NCBI GenBank assembly: GCA_031278735.1
Contig: JAITJU010000131.1
Span: 1 to 5,221 of the forward strand
DNA from: Zoogloeaceae bacterium
GTDB lineage: Bacteria; Pseudomonadota; Gammaproteobacteria; Burkholderiales; Rhodocyclaceae
Direction: 5' to 3'
Length of the DNA stretch: 5,221 nt
Each line of letters begins with the position of its first letter. The stretch's first letter is position 1. Shown piece after piece: positions 1 to 5,221 of this stretch. The translations under genes were made by a program, and so were the position numbers. The notes under the pieces were generated by a model, which saw only the letters and a program-made list of their open reading frames with translations, had not been told where the DNA came from and did no database searches.

Positions 1-668
1 GCTCGCTGGAAGAACCGCTCATCATCCACCGGCGCGGCAACAGGAAGGAACGCGCGGAGCGTGTCGCCTGGCTTCTGGAGCGGGTGGGCCTGAAACCGGA
101 CGCCGCCCAGCGCTATCCGCACGAATTCTCCGGCGGCCAGCGCCAGCGCGTCGGCATCGCCCGCGCCCTGGCGCTGCGTCCCGAACTCATCGTCTGCGAC
201 GAGGCCGTCTCCGCCCTGGACGTTTCCATCCGCGCGCAGATTCTCAATCTGCTCCTCGATCTGCAAAAGGAATACCGGGTCGCCTATCTCTTCATCTCGC
301 ACGATCTTGCCATCGTGCGCCACATGTCCGACCGCGTGGCGGTCATGTACCTGGGCAGGATCGTCGAACTCGCGGCGCGGGACGAATTGTGGCGACAGCC
401 CCGACATCCCTACACGCGAGCGCTGATGTCCGCGATTCCGAGCCTCTCTCCGGATCGGAAGAATGGCGAGCGCATTCTCCTGGCGGGCGAACTCCCCAGC
501 CCCCTCGCCCCGCCGCCCGGCTGCCGCTTCCAGACCCGCTGTCCTCTCGCCGGAACACGCTGCCGCGAGGAAGAACCGCTTTTGAGGAAGGAAGAAAACG
601 ACCACTGGGTCGCCTGCCATATTGAAGAGACGGACTCCGCGCGCCTGTTTCATGCGCCGCGACGATGA
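1..668 (+). CDS. Oligopeptide/dipeptide ABC transporter ATP-binding protein (OppF/DppF type), 5'-truncated
   Basis: This is the ATPase subunit of a peptide-uptake ABC transporter, which acts on the cytoplasmic face of the inner membrane. The reading frame is open from base 3 at the left edge, leaving 221 visible residues. OppF/DppF proteins usually have about 320-330, so roughly the first 100 residues, including Walker A and the Q-loop, lie outside the window. Visible in order are the family-typical EPLIIH stretch (about residues 4-9), the ABC signature FSGGQ (42-46), Walker B ending in CDE followed by the D-loop SALD (about 62-73), and the switch histidine in ISHD (100). The peptide-transporter C-terminal extension follows, with GELPSP and four cysteines spaced C-X5-C-X6-C-X17-C. 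In this family such cysteines can hold a 4Fe-4S cluster. The residue after the Walker B glutamate is Ala rather than the commoner Pro, a variant I recall from this family. A GTG at 84 is only an internal codon. OppF and DppF cannot be told apart here, and no partner permease genes are in view. Confidence 0.93.
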   Translation, partial: SLEEPLIIHRRGNRKERAERVAWLLERVGLKPDAAQRYPHEFSGGQRQRVGIARALALRPELIVCDEAVSALDVSIRAQILNLLLDLQKEYRVAYLFISHDLAIVRHMSDRVAVMYLGRIVELAARDELWRQPRHPYTRALMSAIPSLSPDRKNGERILLAGELPSPLAPPPGCRFQTRCPLAGTRCREEEPLLRKEENDHWVACHIEETDSARLFHAPRR

Positions 669-814
669 ATCGCGTGAATGCTCCTCGCCGTGTACGCGGG
701 CGCAAGACGCGCTCAAGGCGCATTGCCGCGAATTCCCCGGTTTCTGTCGCTTCCATCTGTCCGGGATGCGGCATGAGAGAGTATGTGAGGTTGCTTTGAA
801 GACAATGAACAGTA

Positions 815-844
815 ACGACAAACTATCAGTGAGACAGGTACAAT
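815..844 (+). promoter_or_regulatory. Putative sigma70 promoter of dapA-bamC
   Basis: A TACAAT -10 hexamer (839-844, five of six consensus bases) lies 18 bases after ACGACA (815-820, four of six bases of TTGACA). Transcription would start near 851 and leave a leader of about 29 bases before the dapA ATG. The rest of the 669-879 gap shows no convincing gene and no clear terminator for the transporter gene. Read-through from upstream therefore remains possible. The assignment rests on consensus matching alone. Confidence 0.5.
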
Positions 845-879
845 CCACTCCCCACTCTCTTTCCTTTGGCGGTTTGATC

Positions 880-1758
880 ATGATCACAGGCTCTCTCGTT
901 GCCATTGTCACGCCCATGTTCCTGGATGGCGAACTGGATCTTGCGGCTCTGCGGCGTCTCATTGATTTTCATGTGACGGAAAAGACGGACGCCATCGTGG
1001 TGGTGGGCACGACCGGCGAATCGCCCACGGTTGATGTGGAAGAACATTGCAATCTGATTCGGACGGTCGTCTCCCACGCGGCGGGGCGGATTCCGGTCAT
1101 TGCAGGCACCGGCGCGAATTCCACGCAGGAGGCGATCGAACTCACCCGTTTCGCGCGCGAGGCGGGCGCGGCGGCGGCGCTTTCCGTGGCGCCCTACTAC
1201 AACAAGCCGACGCAGGAAGGCATTTACCGGCATTTTCGCGCCATTGCCGAGGCCGTGGAGATGCCGCTCATCCTCTATAATGTGCCGGGGCGCACGGTAA
1301 CGGACGCGACCAATGACACGGTGTTGCGCCTGGCGCAGATTCCCGGCATCATCGGCATCAAGGACGCGACCGGCAGCATTGATCGCGCCTGCGATCTGGT
1401 CGCGCGCGCGCCGGAAGGTTTCGCGCTGTACAGCGGCGACGACATGACGGCAATGGCGACATTGCTGCACGGATTTCACGGCGTGATTTCCGTGACCGCC
1501 AACGTCGCGCCGCGCCAGATGCATGAGCTTTGCGCCGCGGCGATGGCTGGCGAAGGCAAGGCGGCGCGGGAAATCAACGCGCGTCTGACGGGGTTGCACC
1601 GGGATCTGTTTTGCGAAGCCAATCCCATCCCCGTCAAGTGGGCGGTGCAGCAAATGGGTTTGATGGCGGGCGGAATTCGTCTGCCGCTGACGCCATTGAG
1701 CCTGCCCGGACAGGAAAAAGTCGCCGCCGCCATGCGTACGGCGGGCATTCAGATTTGA
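880..1758 (+). CDS. dapA: 4-hydroxy-tetrahydrodipicolinate synthase
   Basis: This cytoplasmic (beta/alpha)8-barrel aldolase condenses pyruvate with L-aspartate-4-semialdehyde, the first committed step of the lysine/meso-diaminopimelate pathway. The chosen ATG gives 292 residues, the same length as E. coli DapA, and known positions fall in register without gaps. These are Thr44 and Thr45, Tyr107 and Tyr133 (proton relay), Arg138 in the NVPGR motif, and the Schiff-base Lys161 in GIKDATG. The frame is open upstream to an ATG at 622, but that extension has no family similarity and overlaps the transporter gene, so the start at 880 is preferred. The ribosome site is weak (GGCGG at 868-872, seven bases upstream). 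Of the lysine-feedback residues known in E. coli, Ser48, His56, Asn80, Glu84 and Tyr106 are kept, while Ala49 is Pro and His53 is Val, so inhibition may be altered. bamC follows after 13 bases, indicating an operon. Confidence 0.97.
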   Translation: MITGSLVAIVTPMFLDGELDLAALRRLIDFHVTEKTDAIVVVGTTGESPTVDVEEHCNLIRTVVSHAAGRIPVIAGTGANSTQEAIELTRFAREAGAAAALSVAPYYNKPTQEGIYRHFRAIAEAVEMPLILYNVPGRTVTDATNDTVLRLAQIPGIIGIKDATGSIDRACDLVARAPEGFALYSGDDMTAMATLLHGFHGVISVTANVAPRQMHELCAAAMAGEGKAAREINARLTGLHRDLFCEANPIPVKWAVQQMGLMAGGIRLPLTPLSLPGQEKVAAAMRTAGIQI

Positions 1759-1771
1759 TACGGAGTTTTTT

Positions 1772-2911
1772 ATGCGCGTCATCATACGCAAGAATCTTTA
1801 TCTGCTCGCGCTGGGTGTATTTTTGAGCGGTTGCGCGGGCAACATCATCCCGGAAACCAAAAAGATAGACTACAAGTCCGCGAGCAATCGCGCGCCCAGT
1901 CTGGAGGTGCCGCCCGATCTCACCCAGGTGGCCCGCGACGACCGTTATGCCGTGCCGGATTTTTCCGGCAAGGGCAGCGCCAGTTATTCCGAATATGCCG
2001 CCGAGCGCGGGCCGGAGATGCAGGCGCAAAATTCCGTCGTGCTGCCGGAAATCGAAAATATCCGCATCGAGCGCGCCGGTTCCCAACGCTGGCTGGTGGT
2101 GAAAATGCCGCCGGATCGTCTGTGGGATTCCGTCAAGGATTTCTGGCAAGAACTGGGATTCATCATCCATATCGAAGTGCCGGAAGCGGGGATCATGGAG
2201 ACCGACTGGGCGGAAAATCGCGCCAACATTCCCGGCGATTTCATCCGCAACACCATCGGCAGGCTCTTCGATTCCCTCTATTCCAGCGGCGAGCGGGATA
2301 AATTCCGTACCCGCTTCGAGCCGGGAGCGGAGGCGGGCACGACCGATATTTTCATCAGCAACCGGCGCATGGAGGAGGTGTACACTTCCAGCGCCAAGGA
2401 TGACACCCGCTGGCAGCCGGCGGCCTCCGACCCGGAATTGGAAGCGGAGATGCTGCGCCGCCTGATGGTGCGTCTGGGTTCGGATGAACGCCGCGCCGAG
2501 GCCGCCGTTGCTTCCGCGCAGAGCGAAGCGCGCGCCCGAATGGTCAAGTCGTCGGGCGATGGCGGGGATTTTCTGGAAGTGCAGGAAGGGTTCGATCGCG
2601 CCTGGCGGCGGGTGGGGCTGGCGATGGATCGCGTCGGGTTTACCGTCGAGGATCGGGATCGCAGCCGTGGCCTGTACTTCGTGCGCTACGTCGACCCGGA
2701 AGCGGACGGCAAGAAGAAAAAAGACGGCTGGCTTTCCCGCCTGGCCTTCTGGAGCAGCGACCCCAAAGCGGTGACGCCCGTGCTCTACCGCGTCCACCTC
2801 CAGTCGGACGGCGACAATACGCGCATCCAGACGCTGACCAACGAGGGCGGCGTCGATCAATCCGAGAACGCGCGCAAGATTCTCAATCTGCTGTTCGAGC
2901 AGTTGCGCTGA
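1772..2911 (+). CDS. bamC: Outer membrane protein assembly factor BamC (NlpB), lipoprotein
   Basis: This is an accessory lipoprotein of the BAM complex, which folds beta-barrel proteins into the outer membrane. The 379 residues begin with a lipoprotein signal peptide: basic MRVIIRK, a hydrophobic core, then the lipobox LSGC with Cys21 as the lipidated residue. Ala22 at +2 fits sorting to the outer membrane. Next comes the diagnostic unstructured segment containing KIDYKSA and LEVPPDLT (about 31-51), which in E. coli BamC binds BamD. Two helix-grip-type domains follow, at about 95-205 and 268-379, joined by a charged, Ala/Glu/Arg-rich helical linker (about 220-258). E. coli BamC has 344 residues; the extra length lies mainly in this linker and in a Lys-rich loop near 313-318. 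A CGGAG ribosome site (1761-1765) sits six bases before the ATG. The gene shares a transcription unit with dapA, as in E. coli, and is followed within eight bases by a terminator stem. Confidence 0.95.
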   Translation: MRVIIRKNLYLLALGVFLSGCAGNIIPETKKIDYKSASNRAPSLEVPPDLTQVARDDRYAVPDFSGKGSASYSEYAAERGPEMQAQNSVVLPEIENIRIERAGSQRWLVVKMPPDRLWDSVKDFWQELGFIIHIEVPEAGIMETDWAENRANIPGDFIRNTIGRLFDSLYSSGERDKFRTRFEPGAEAGTTDIFISNRRMEEVYTSSAKDDTRWQPAASDPELEAEMLRRLMVRLGSDERRAEAAVASAQSEARARMVKSSGDGGDFLEVQEGFDRAWRRVGLAMDRVGFTVEDRDRSRGLYFVRYVDPEADGKKKKDGWLSRLAFWSSDPKAVTPVLYRVHLQSDGDNTRIQTLTNEGGVDQSENARKILNLLFEQLR

Positions 2912-2918
2912 CCCGCCC

Positions 2919-2956
2919 TGAAACCGCGCGCCGACGAACCGCGGCGCGCGGTTTCA
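2919..2956. terminator. Bidirectional terminator-like hairpin between convergent bamC and ilvA
   Basis: TGAAACCGCGCGCCG (2919-2933) and its exact reverse complement (2942-2956) form a 15-bp perfect stem around an 8-base loop. It starts eight bases after the bamC stop and ends five bases before the ilvA stop, so it can serve both genes. The outer end of the stem is A/T-rich, giving GGTTTCA on either strand. There is no long T run afterwards: only TTT at 2961-2963 on the plus strand and none on the minus. It is either a GC-rich intrinsic terminator with a poor T tract or an mRNA 3'-end stabiliser. Confidence 0.8.
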
Positions 2957-2961
2957 CGCCT

Positions 2962-4488
2962 TTACCCCAGGAACAGGCGATAGACCGCGCTTTCGCTTTC
3001 GTCCCAATAGCGGTAGCCGAGTTTTTTCAGGAAAGCCTGGAATTCGTCCATGTCGGCGGGCGGCACCTGCATTCCGACCAGTACCCGACCGGTGTCCGCG
3101 CCGTGGTTGCGGTAGTGGAAGAGGCTGATGTTCCAGCCGGCGCTCATCTGGTTCAGGAAATTCATGAGCGCGCCGGGGCGTTCGGGGAATTCGAAGCGGT
3201 AAACGAGTTCGCGCATGCCGCCGTCGCGCACCTGCGGCGCGTGGCCGCCGACCATGTGGCGCACGTGCAGCTTGGCGGTTTCGTCTTCCGAGAGATCGAG
3301 CGCCGGATAACCATGCTTTTTCAGCATGTCCACGAGCTTCATGGATTCGGCGCGGCTGGCGACCTGAAGGCCGACATAGACGCGCGCCTCGCGCCGATGG
3401 TGATAGCGGTAGTTGAATTCGGTGATGTTGTGCCTGCCGATCAGGGCGACGAATTTCTTGTAGGCGCCGGGTTGTTCGGGCAGGGTCACGGCCAGCACCG
3501 CTTCCCGCTGTTCGCCGATTTCGGCGCGCTCGGCGACGAAGCGCAGGCGGTCGAAATTGGCGTTGGCCCCGGAAGCCACCGCCACCAGCGTCTTGTCCCT
3601 CAGTTTGTGGCGTTGGGCGTATTCCTTGGCCCCGGCGACGGCCAGCGCGCCGGAAGGCTCCAGAATGGAGCGGGTATCCTCGAACACGTCCTTGATGGCG
3701 GCGCAGATGGCGTCCGTATCCACGAGCACGATGTCGTCGATGAGTTCCCGGCACAGGCGGAAGGTTTCCTCGCCGACCAACTGCACGGCGGTGCCGTCGG
3801 CAAAAAGCCCCACCTGCGCCAGACGCACCCGTCTGCCCGCCTTGATGGATTGGCGCATGGCGTCCGCGTCGAAGGTTTCCACGCCGATGACTTTTATTTC
3901 CGGGCGCACCGCCTTGATGTAGGCCGCCACGCCCGCCGCCAGGCCGCCGCCGCCGATGGCGACGAACACGGCGTGAATGCCGTTGTCGCGGGAAGAATAC
4001 TGGCGCAGGATTTCCATGCCGATGGTGCCTTGCCCGGCGATCACGTCCGGGTCGTCGAAAGGATGCACGAACGTGAGCTTTTCCTTTTTTTCCAGCTTCA
4101 GCGCGTGCGCGTGGGCCTCGTCATAGGATTCCCCGGCCAGCATCACCTCGCCGCCGCGCTTTCTTACCGCCTCCACCTTGATGGCGGGCGTGGTGGTAGG
4201 CATGACGATGACCGCCCGGCAACCGATCCGGGCGGCGGACATGGCGACCCCCTGCGCGTGATTGCCCGCCGAGGCGCAGATGACGCCCCGCTTCAGCTTT
4301 TCCTTGGAAAGCAGGGCGATCTTGTTGTGCGCCCCTCTCAACTTGAAGGAAAACACCGGCTGCATGTCCTCGCGCTTCAGGTAAATGCGATTGCCGCCGC
4401 GCGCGGAAAGATTGGGCGCGAAATCCAGATCGGTTTCCTGAGCGAGATCATAGACCTGGGCGGTCAGTATTTTTTGCAGATAATCCAT
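2962..4488 (-). CDS. ilvA: Threonine ammonia-lyase (threonine dehydratase), biosynthetic
   Basis: This cytoplasmic PLP enzyme deaminates L-threonine to 2-oxobutanoate, the first step of isoleucine synthesis. It has 508 residues (E. coli IlvA has 514). The PLP lysine is Lys49 in SFKLRGA, followed by SAGNHAQG (73-80), the phosphate-gripping glycine loop GGGGLAAG (179-186), the EPSGALA motif (277-283) and SGANAN (306-311), whose Ser faces the cofactor ring. Two ACT-like regulatory domains follow, beginning near residues 330 (LAVTLPEQPGA) and 428 (YRFEFPERPGA). This is the biosynthetic, isoleucine-inhibited and valine-activated architecture rather than the short catabolic TdcB form. The frame runs open to an ATG at 4809, but only from MDYLQKIL does it match the family. 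An in-frame ATG 13 codons upstream (4525-4527) is a weaker alternative. No good ribosome site precedes either start. The gene converges on bamC and diverges from the secreted-protein gene at 4927. Confidence 0.96.
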   Translation of the reverse strand: MDYLQKILTAQVYDLAQETDLDFAPNLSARGGNRIYLKREDMQPVFSFKLRGAHNKIALLSKEKLKRGVICASAGNHAQGVAMSAARIGCRAVIVMPTTTPAIKVEAVRKRGGEVMLAGESYDEAHAHALKLEKKEKLTFVHPFDDPDVIAGQGTIGMEILRQYSSRDNGIHAVFVAIGGGGLAAGVAAYIKAVRPEIKVIGVETFDADAMRQSIKAGRRVRLAQVGLFADGTAVQLVGEETFRLCRELIDDIVLVDTDAICAAIKDVFEDTRSILEPSGALAVAGAKEYAQRHKLRDKTLVAVASGANANFDRLRFVAERAEIGEQREAVLAVTLPEQPGAYKKFVALIGRHNITEFNYRYHHRREARVYVGLQVASRAESMKLVDMLKKHGYPALDLSEDETAKLHVRHMVGGHAPQVRDGGMRELVYRFEFPERPGALMNFLNQMSAGWNISLFHYRNHGADTGRVLVGMQVPPADMDEFQAFLKKLGYRYWDESESAVYRLFLG

Positions 4489-4550
4489 TGATATGCGCTT
4501 TGCGACGCGAACGAAGAAAATCCGCATTCTAAACTTTTCAGGGAACGGCG

Positions 4551-4576
4551 GGCAGAAGATAAAGGCAGAAGATAAA
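4551..4576. repeat. Perfect 13-bp tandem duplication
   Basis: GGCAGAAGATAAA occurs twice head to tail (4551-4563 and 4564-4576) with no mismatch. The second copy runs into the A tract that forms the T run of the minus-strand terminator beside it. The repeat lies 62-88 bases upstream of the ilvA start codon, in its leader. It may be a replication-slippage duplication or a repeated protein-binding site. Confidence 0.85.
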
Positions 4577-4599
4577 AACAGGCGGCAGCTTTGCCGCTG
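4574..4599 (-). terminator. Intrinsic terminator-like hairpin in the ilvA leader (possible attenuator)
   Basis: Read on the minus strand, GCGGCA and TGCCGC form a six-bp GC-rich stem with a four-base loop (AAGC). The stem extends by CA/TG across one bulged C and is followed at once by TTTTT (plus-strand A run 4574-4578). This is the classic intrinsic-terminator layout. The next gene to the right points away, so the only coding transcript it could stop is the ilvA mRNA, about 85 bases before the start codon. On the plus strand it is followed only by GTAATTTT, a weaker arrangement. An attenuator role is inference. Confidence 0.55.
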
Positions 4600-4685
4600 G
4601 TAATTTTCGGACTCCTGACGCCCGTTTTCAGGGCAGTCGCCGACAAGGAAAGGAACCATCGCGGAACAAAGAATCTTCCGGCAAG

Positions 4686-4715
4686 GGAACGCCAAAAGAG
4701 GAACGCCAAAAGAGG
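4686..4715. repeat. Perfect 14-bp tandem duplication plus two bases
   Basis: GGAACGCCAAAAGA is present at 4686-4699 and again at 4700-4713, followed by a further GG that starts a third copy. The two units are identical. The repeat lies in the middle of the spacer between ilvA and the divergent gene, with no coding role visible. Confidence 0.85.
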
Positions 4716-4850
4716 TTTGCGGCGATAGAACCTGCGGCGAATGCTGGTTTGAAGGCCGCCGACCTCTCTTCCCAAAGGCGCTTTGCTCGCGCCGCAGACG
4801 GTCAAACAATCCGGCGCGACGACAAAGGCATCCATGTGATTGCCCTGGCG

Positions 4851-4877
4851 TCCGATCCCTGATCTCCGATGCTGATG
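4851..4877. repeat. Imperfect 13/14-bp tandem repeat next to the rightward promoter
   Basis: TCCGATCCCTGATC (4851-4864) is followed directly by TCCGATGCTGATG (4865-4877). The units share TCCGAT and CTGAT and differ by a one-base change in spacing and the last base. The pair covers the place where the -35 element of the downstream promoter should be. It could be a decayed slippage duplication or a paired operator site. Confidence 0.55.
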
Positions 4878-4879
4878 CC

Positions 4880-4888
4880 TGCTATACT
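4880..4888 (+). promoter_or_regulatory. Extended -10 promoter of the DUF4124-type gene
   Basis: TGCTATACT combines the extended -10 TG with a TATACT hexamer (4883-4888) that matches five of six consensus bases. The -35 region is poor: the best match is CTGATC at 4859-4864, 18 bases upstream, with three of six bases. That is tolerated by extended -10 promoters. Transcription would start near 4895, about 32 bases before the start codon. Confidence 0.55.
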
Positions 4889-4911
4889 ATCGGCCTTGCT
4901 TGAATCCCAAT

Positions 4912-4920
4912 AGAGGAGGA
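4912..4920 (+). promoter_or_regulatory. Strong Shine-Dalgarno site fixing the start at 4927
   Basis: AGAGGAGGA contains a full AGGAGG (4914-4919) placed seven bases before the ATG at 4927. It is the best ribosome site in the window and decides the start of the truncated secreted-protein gene. It suggests efficient translation compared with dapA and ilvA, whose ribosome sites are weak. Confidence 0.85.
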
Positions 4921-4926
4921 TGGATC

Positions 4927-5221
4927 ATGAAAAAGGCGCTTTTTCTGGTGTTGTGCGTCATCGCTTCCGGCGCGGCTGCGGAAGAGGTCTATAAGTGTCA
5001 GCAGGACGGCAAACTGACGATTTCCACCACGCCTTGCCCGTCTGGCGCGACGACGACGGTAGTGCCGGTGGAAAAGCTGCCGCCTGCCGACGAATCCCCG
5101 GAACAGGAACTGGCGCGCATGAAGCAGCAGGCGGACGCGCTGGAACGCGAGCGTCTGGCGCGGGAGGAACCGGTCAATCCGCCCGCGGAAGACGAAGCGG
5201 CGGATGATGCGGCGGAAGATG
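4927..5221 (+). CDS. Secreted DUF4124-domain-type protein, 3'-truncated
   Basis: The frame is open from the ATG to the right edge, giving 98 residues without a stop. Residues 1-18 form a Sec signal peptide: basic MKK, a hydrophobic stretch and an Ala-Ala-Ala site before EEVYKC, so the product should be periplasmic. The next part, VYKCQQDGKLTISTTPCP (21-38), follows the DUF4124 pattern of a YKC opening, a DG turn and a TPC ending. Cys24 and Cys37 could form a disulfide. A Glu/Arg/Ala-rich segment likely to be helical follows (about 58-81), then a Pro-containing, very acidic tail (82-98) that continues beyond the window. DUF4124 proteins are common in beta- and gammaproteobacteria, and their function is unknown. 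Start, signal peptide, promoter and ribosome site all agree. The domain assignment is by motif recognition. Confidence 0.85.
   Translation, partial: MKKALFLVLCVIASGAAAEEVYKCQQDGKLTISTTPCPSGATTTVVPVEKLPPADESPEQELARMKQQADALERERLAREEPVNPPAEDEAADDAAED

Larger units (their letters stand above)
4489..4926. other. 438-base intergenic region between divergent ilvA and the DUF4124-type gene
   Basis: No gene is convincing here on either strand. Minus-strand frames stay open across much of it, including one continuous with ilvA, but their translations look like arbitrary GC-rich sequence. The region contains a minus-strand terminator-like hairpin, three short tandem duplications, and the promoter and ribosome site of the gene at 4927, each listed separately. 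An additional imperfect hairpin at about 4616-4639 (GCCC/GGGC stem, extended by GAC/GTC across one bulged base) lies just upstream of the terminator in the ilvA direction. A TAGAAT hexamer on the minus strand (4526-4531) could be an ilvA -10 box, but no -35 box supports it. Confidence 0.7.

Noticed and set aside
690..740. Terminator after the transporter gene
   Set aside because: Only short GCGC self-pairings exist there and no T tract follows.
622..879. Upstream in-frame extension of dapA by 86 codons
   Set aside because: It overlaps the transporter gene, its translation has no family similarity, it spans the likely promoter, and the start at 880 gives the exact DapA length and residue numbering.
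1634..2860. 408-codon open frame on the minus strand opposite bamC and the end of dapA
   Set aside because: It is a shadow of two well-supported genes, with no domain or ribosome site and a composition typical of antisense frames.
3103..4491. 462-codon open frame on the plus strand opposite ilvA
   Set aside because: It is the antisense shadow of a highly conserved gene with strong GC codon bias; the protein is His/Gly/Val-rich without a recognisable domain and has no matching ribosome site.
4526..4531. TAGAAT on the minus strand as an ilvA -10 box
   Set aside because: It matches five of six bases, but no acceptable -35 or extended -10 lies at the right distance; kept only as a possibility.
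4489..4809. Upstream in-frame extension of ilvA by 107 codons
   Set aside because: The translation is low-quality, passes through the terminator hairpin and tandem repeats, and is absent from known IlvA proteins. It appears open only by chance in GC-rich DNA.
4464..4835. 123-codon minus-strand frame overlapping the ilvA start, considered as a small gene or leader peptide
   Set aside because: It has no ribosome site and no enrichment of branched-chain codons, and it runs into ilvA in another frame.

Overview
This is a high-GC (roughly 60% by eye) chromosomal window from a Pseudomonadota bacterium, most likely a betaproteobacterium. The evidence is the dapA-bamC gene pair, the style of the BamC lipoprotein, a 508-residue IlvA with a double regulatory domain, and a short DUF4124-type periplasmic protein. 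It looks like core housekeeping sequence. I see no transposase, integrase, phage gene, CRISPR array, tRNA or rRNA.

Layout. Positions 1-668 (+) are the 3' part of an oligopeptide/dipeptide ABC transporter ATPase of the OppF/DppF type, cut by the left edge. After a gap of about 210 bases that ends in a credible promoter (815-844) come dapA (880-1758, +) and, 13 bases later, bamC (1772-2911, +). These two form a transcription unit also known from E. coli. A perfect 15-bp inverted repeat (2919-2956) separates bamC from the convergent ilvA (2962-4488, -), and probably terminates both. The 438-base region 4489-4926 lies between divergent genes. It holds an intrinsic-terminator-like hairpin oriented against ilvA transcription, three short tandem duplications of 13-14 bp, and an extended -10 promoter plus a strong ribosome binding site for the last gene. 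That gene (4927 to the right edge, +) encodes a secreted DUF4124-type protein and is truncated.

Functionally, dapA opens the lysine/meso-diaminopimelate branch that feeds peptidoglycan synthesis, and bamC encodes an outer-membrane assembly lipoprotein, so the dapA-bamC unit ties two envelope functions together. ilvA opens isoleucine synthesis from threonine. The transporter ATPase would energise peptide uptake; its position beside dapA may be coincidental.

No clearly new system is visible. The part most worth a second look is the ilvA upstream region, where a leader-type terminator and clustered micro-duplications suggest either transcription attenuation or a slippage-prone spacer.
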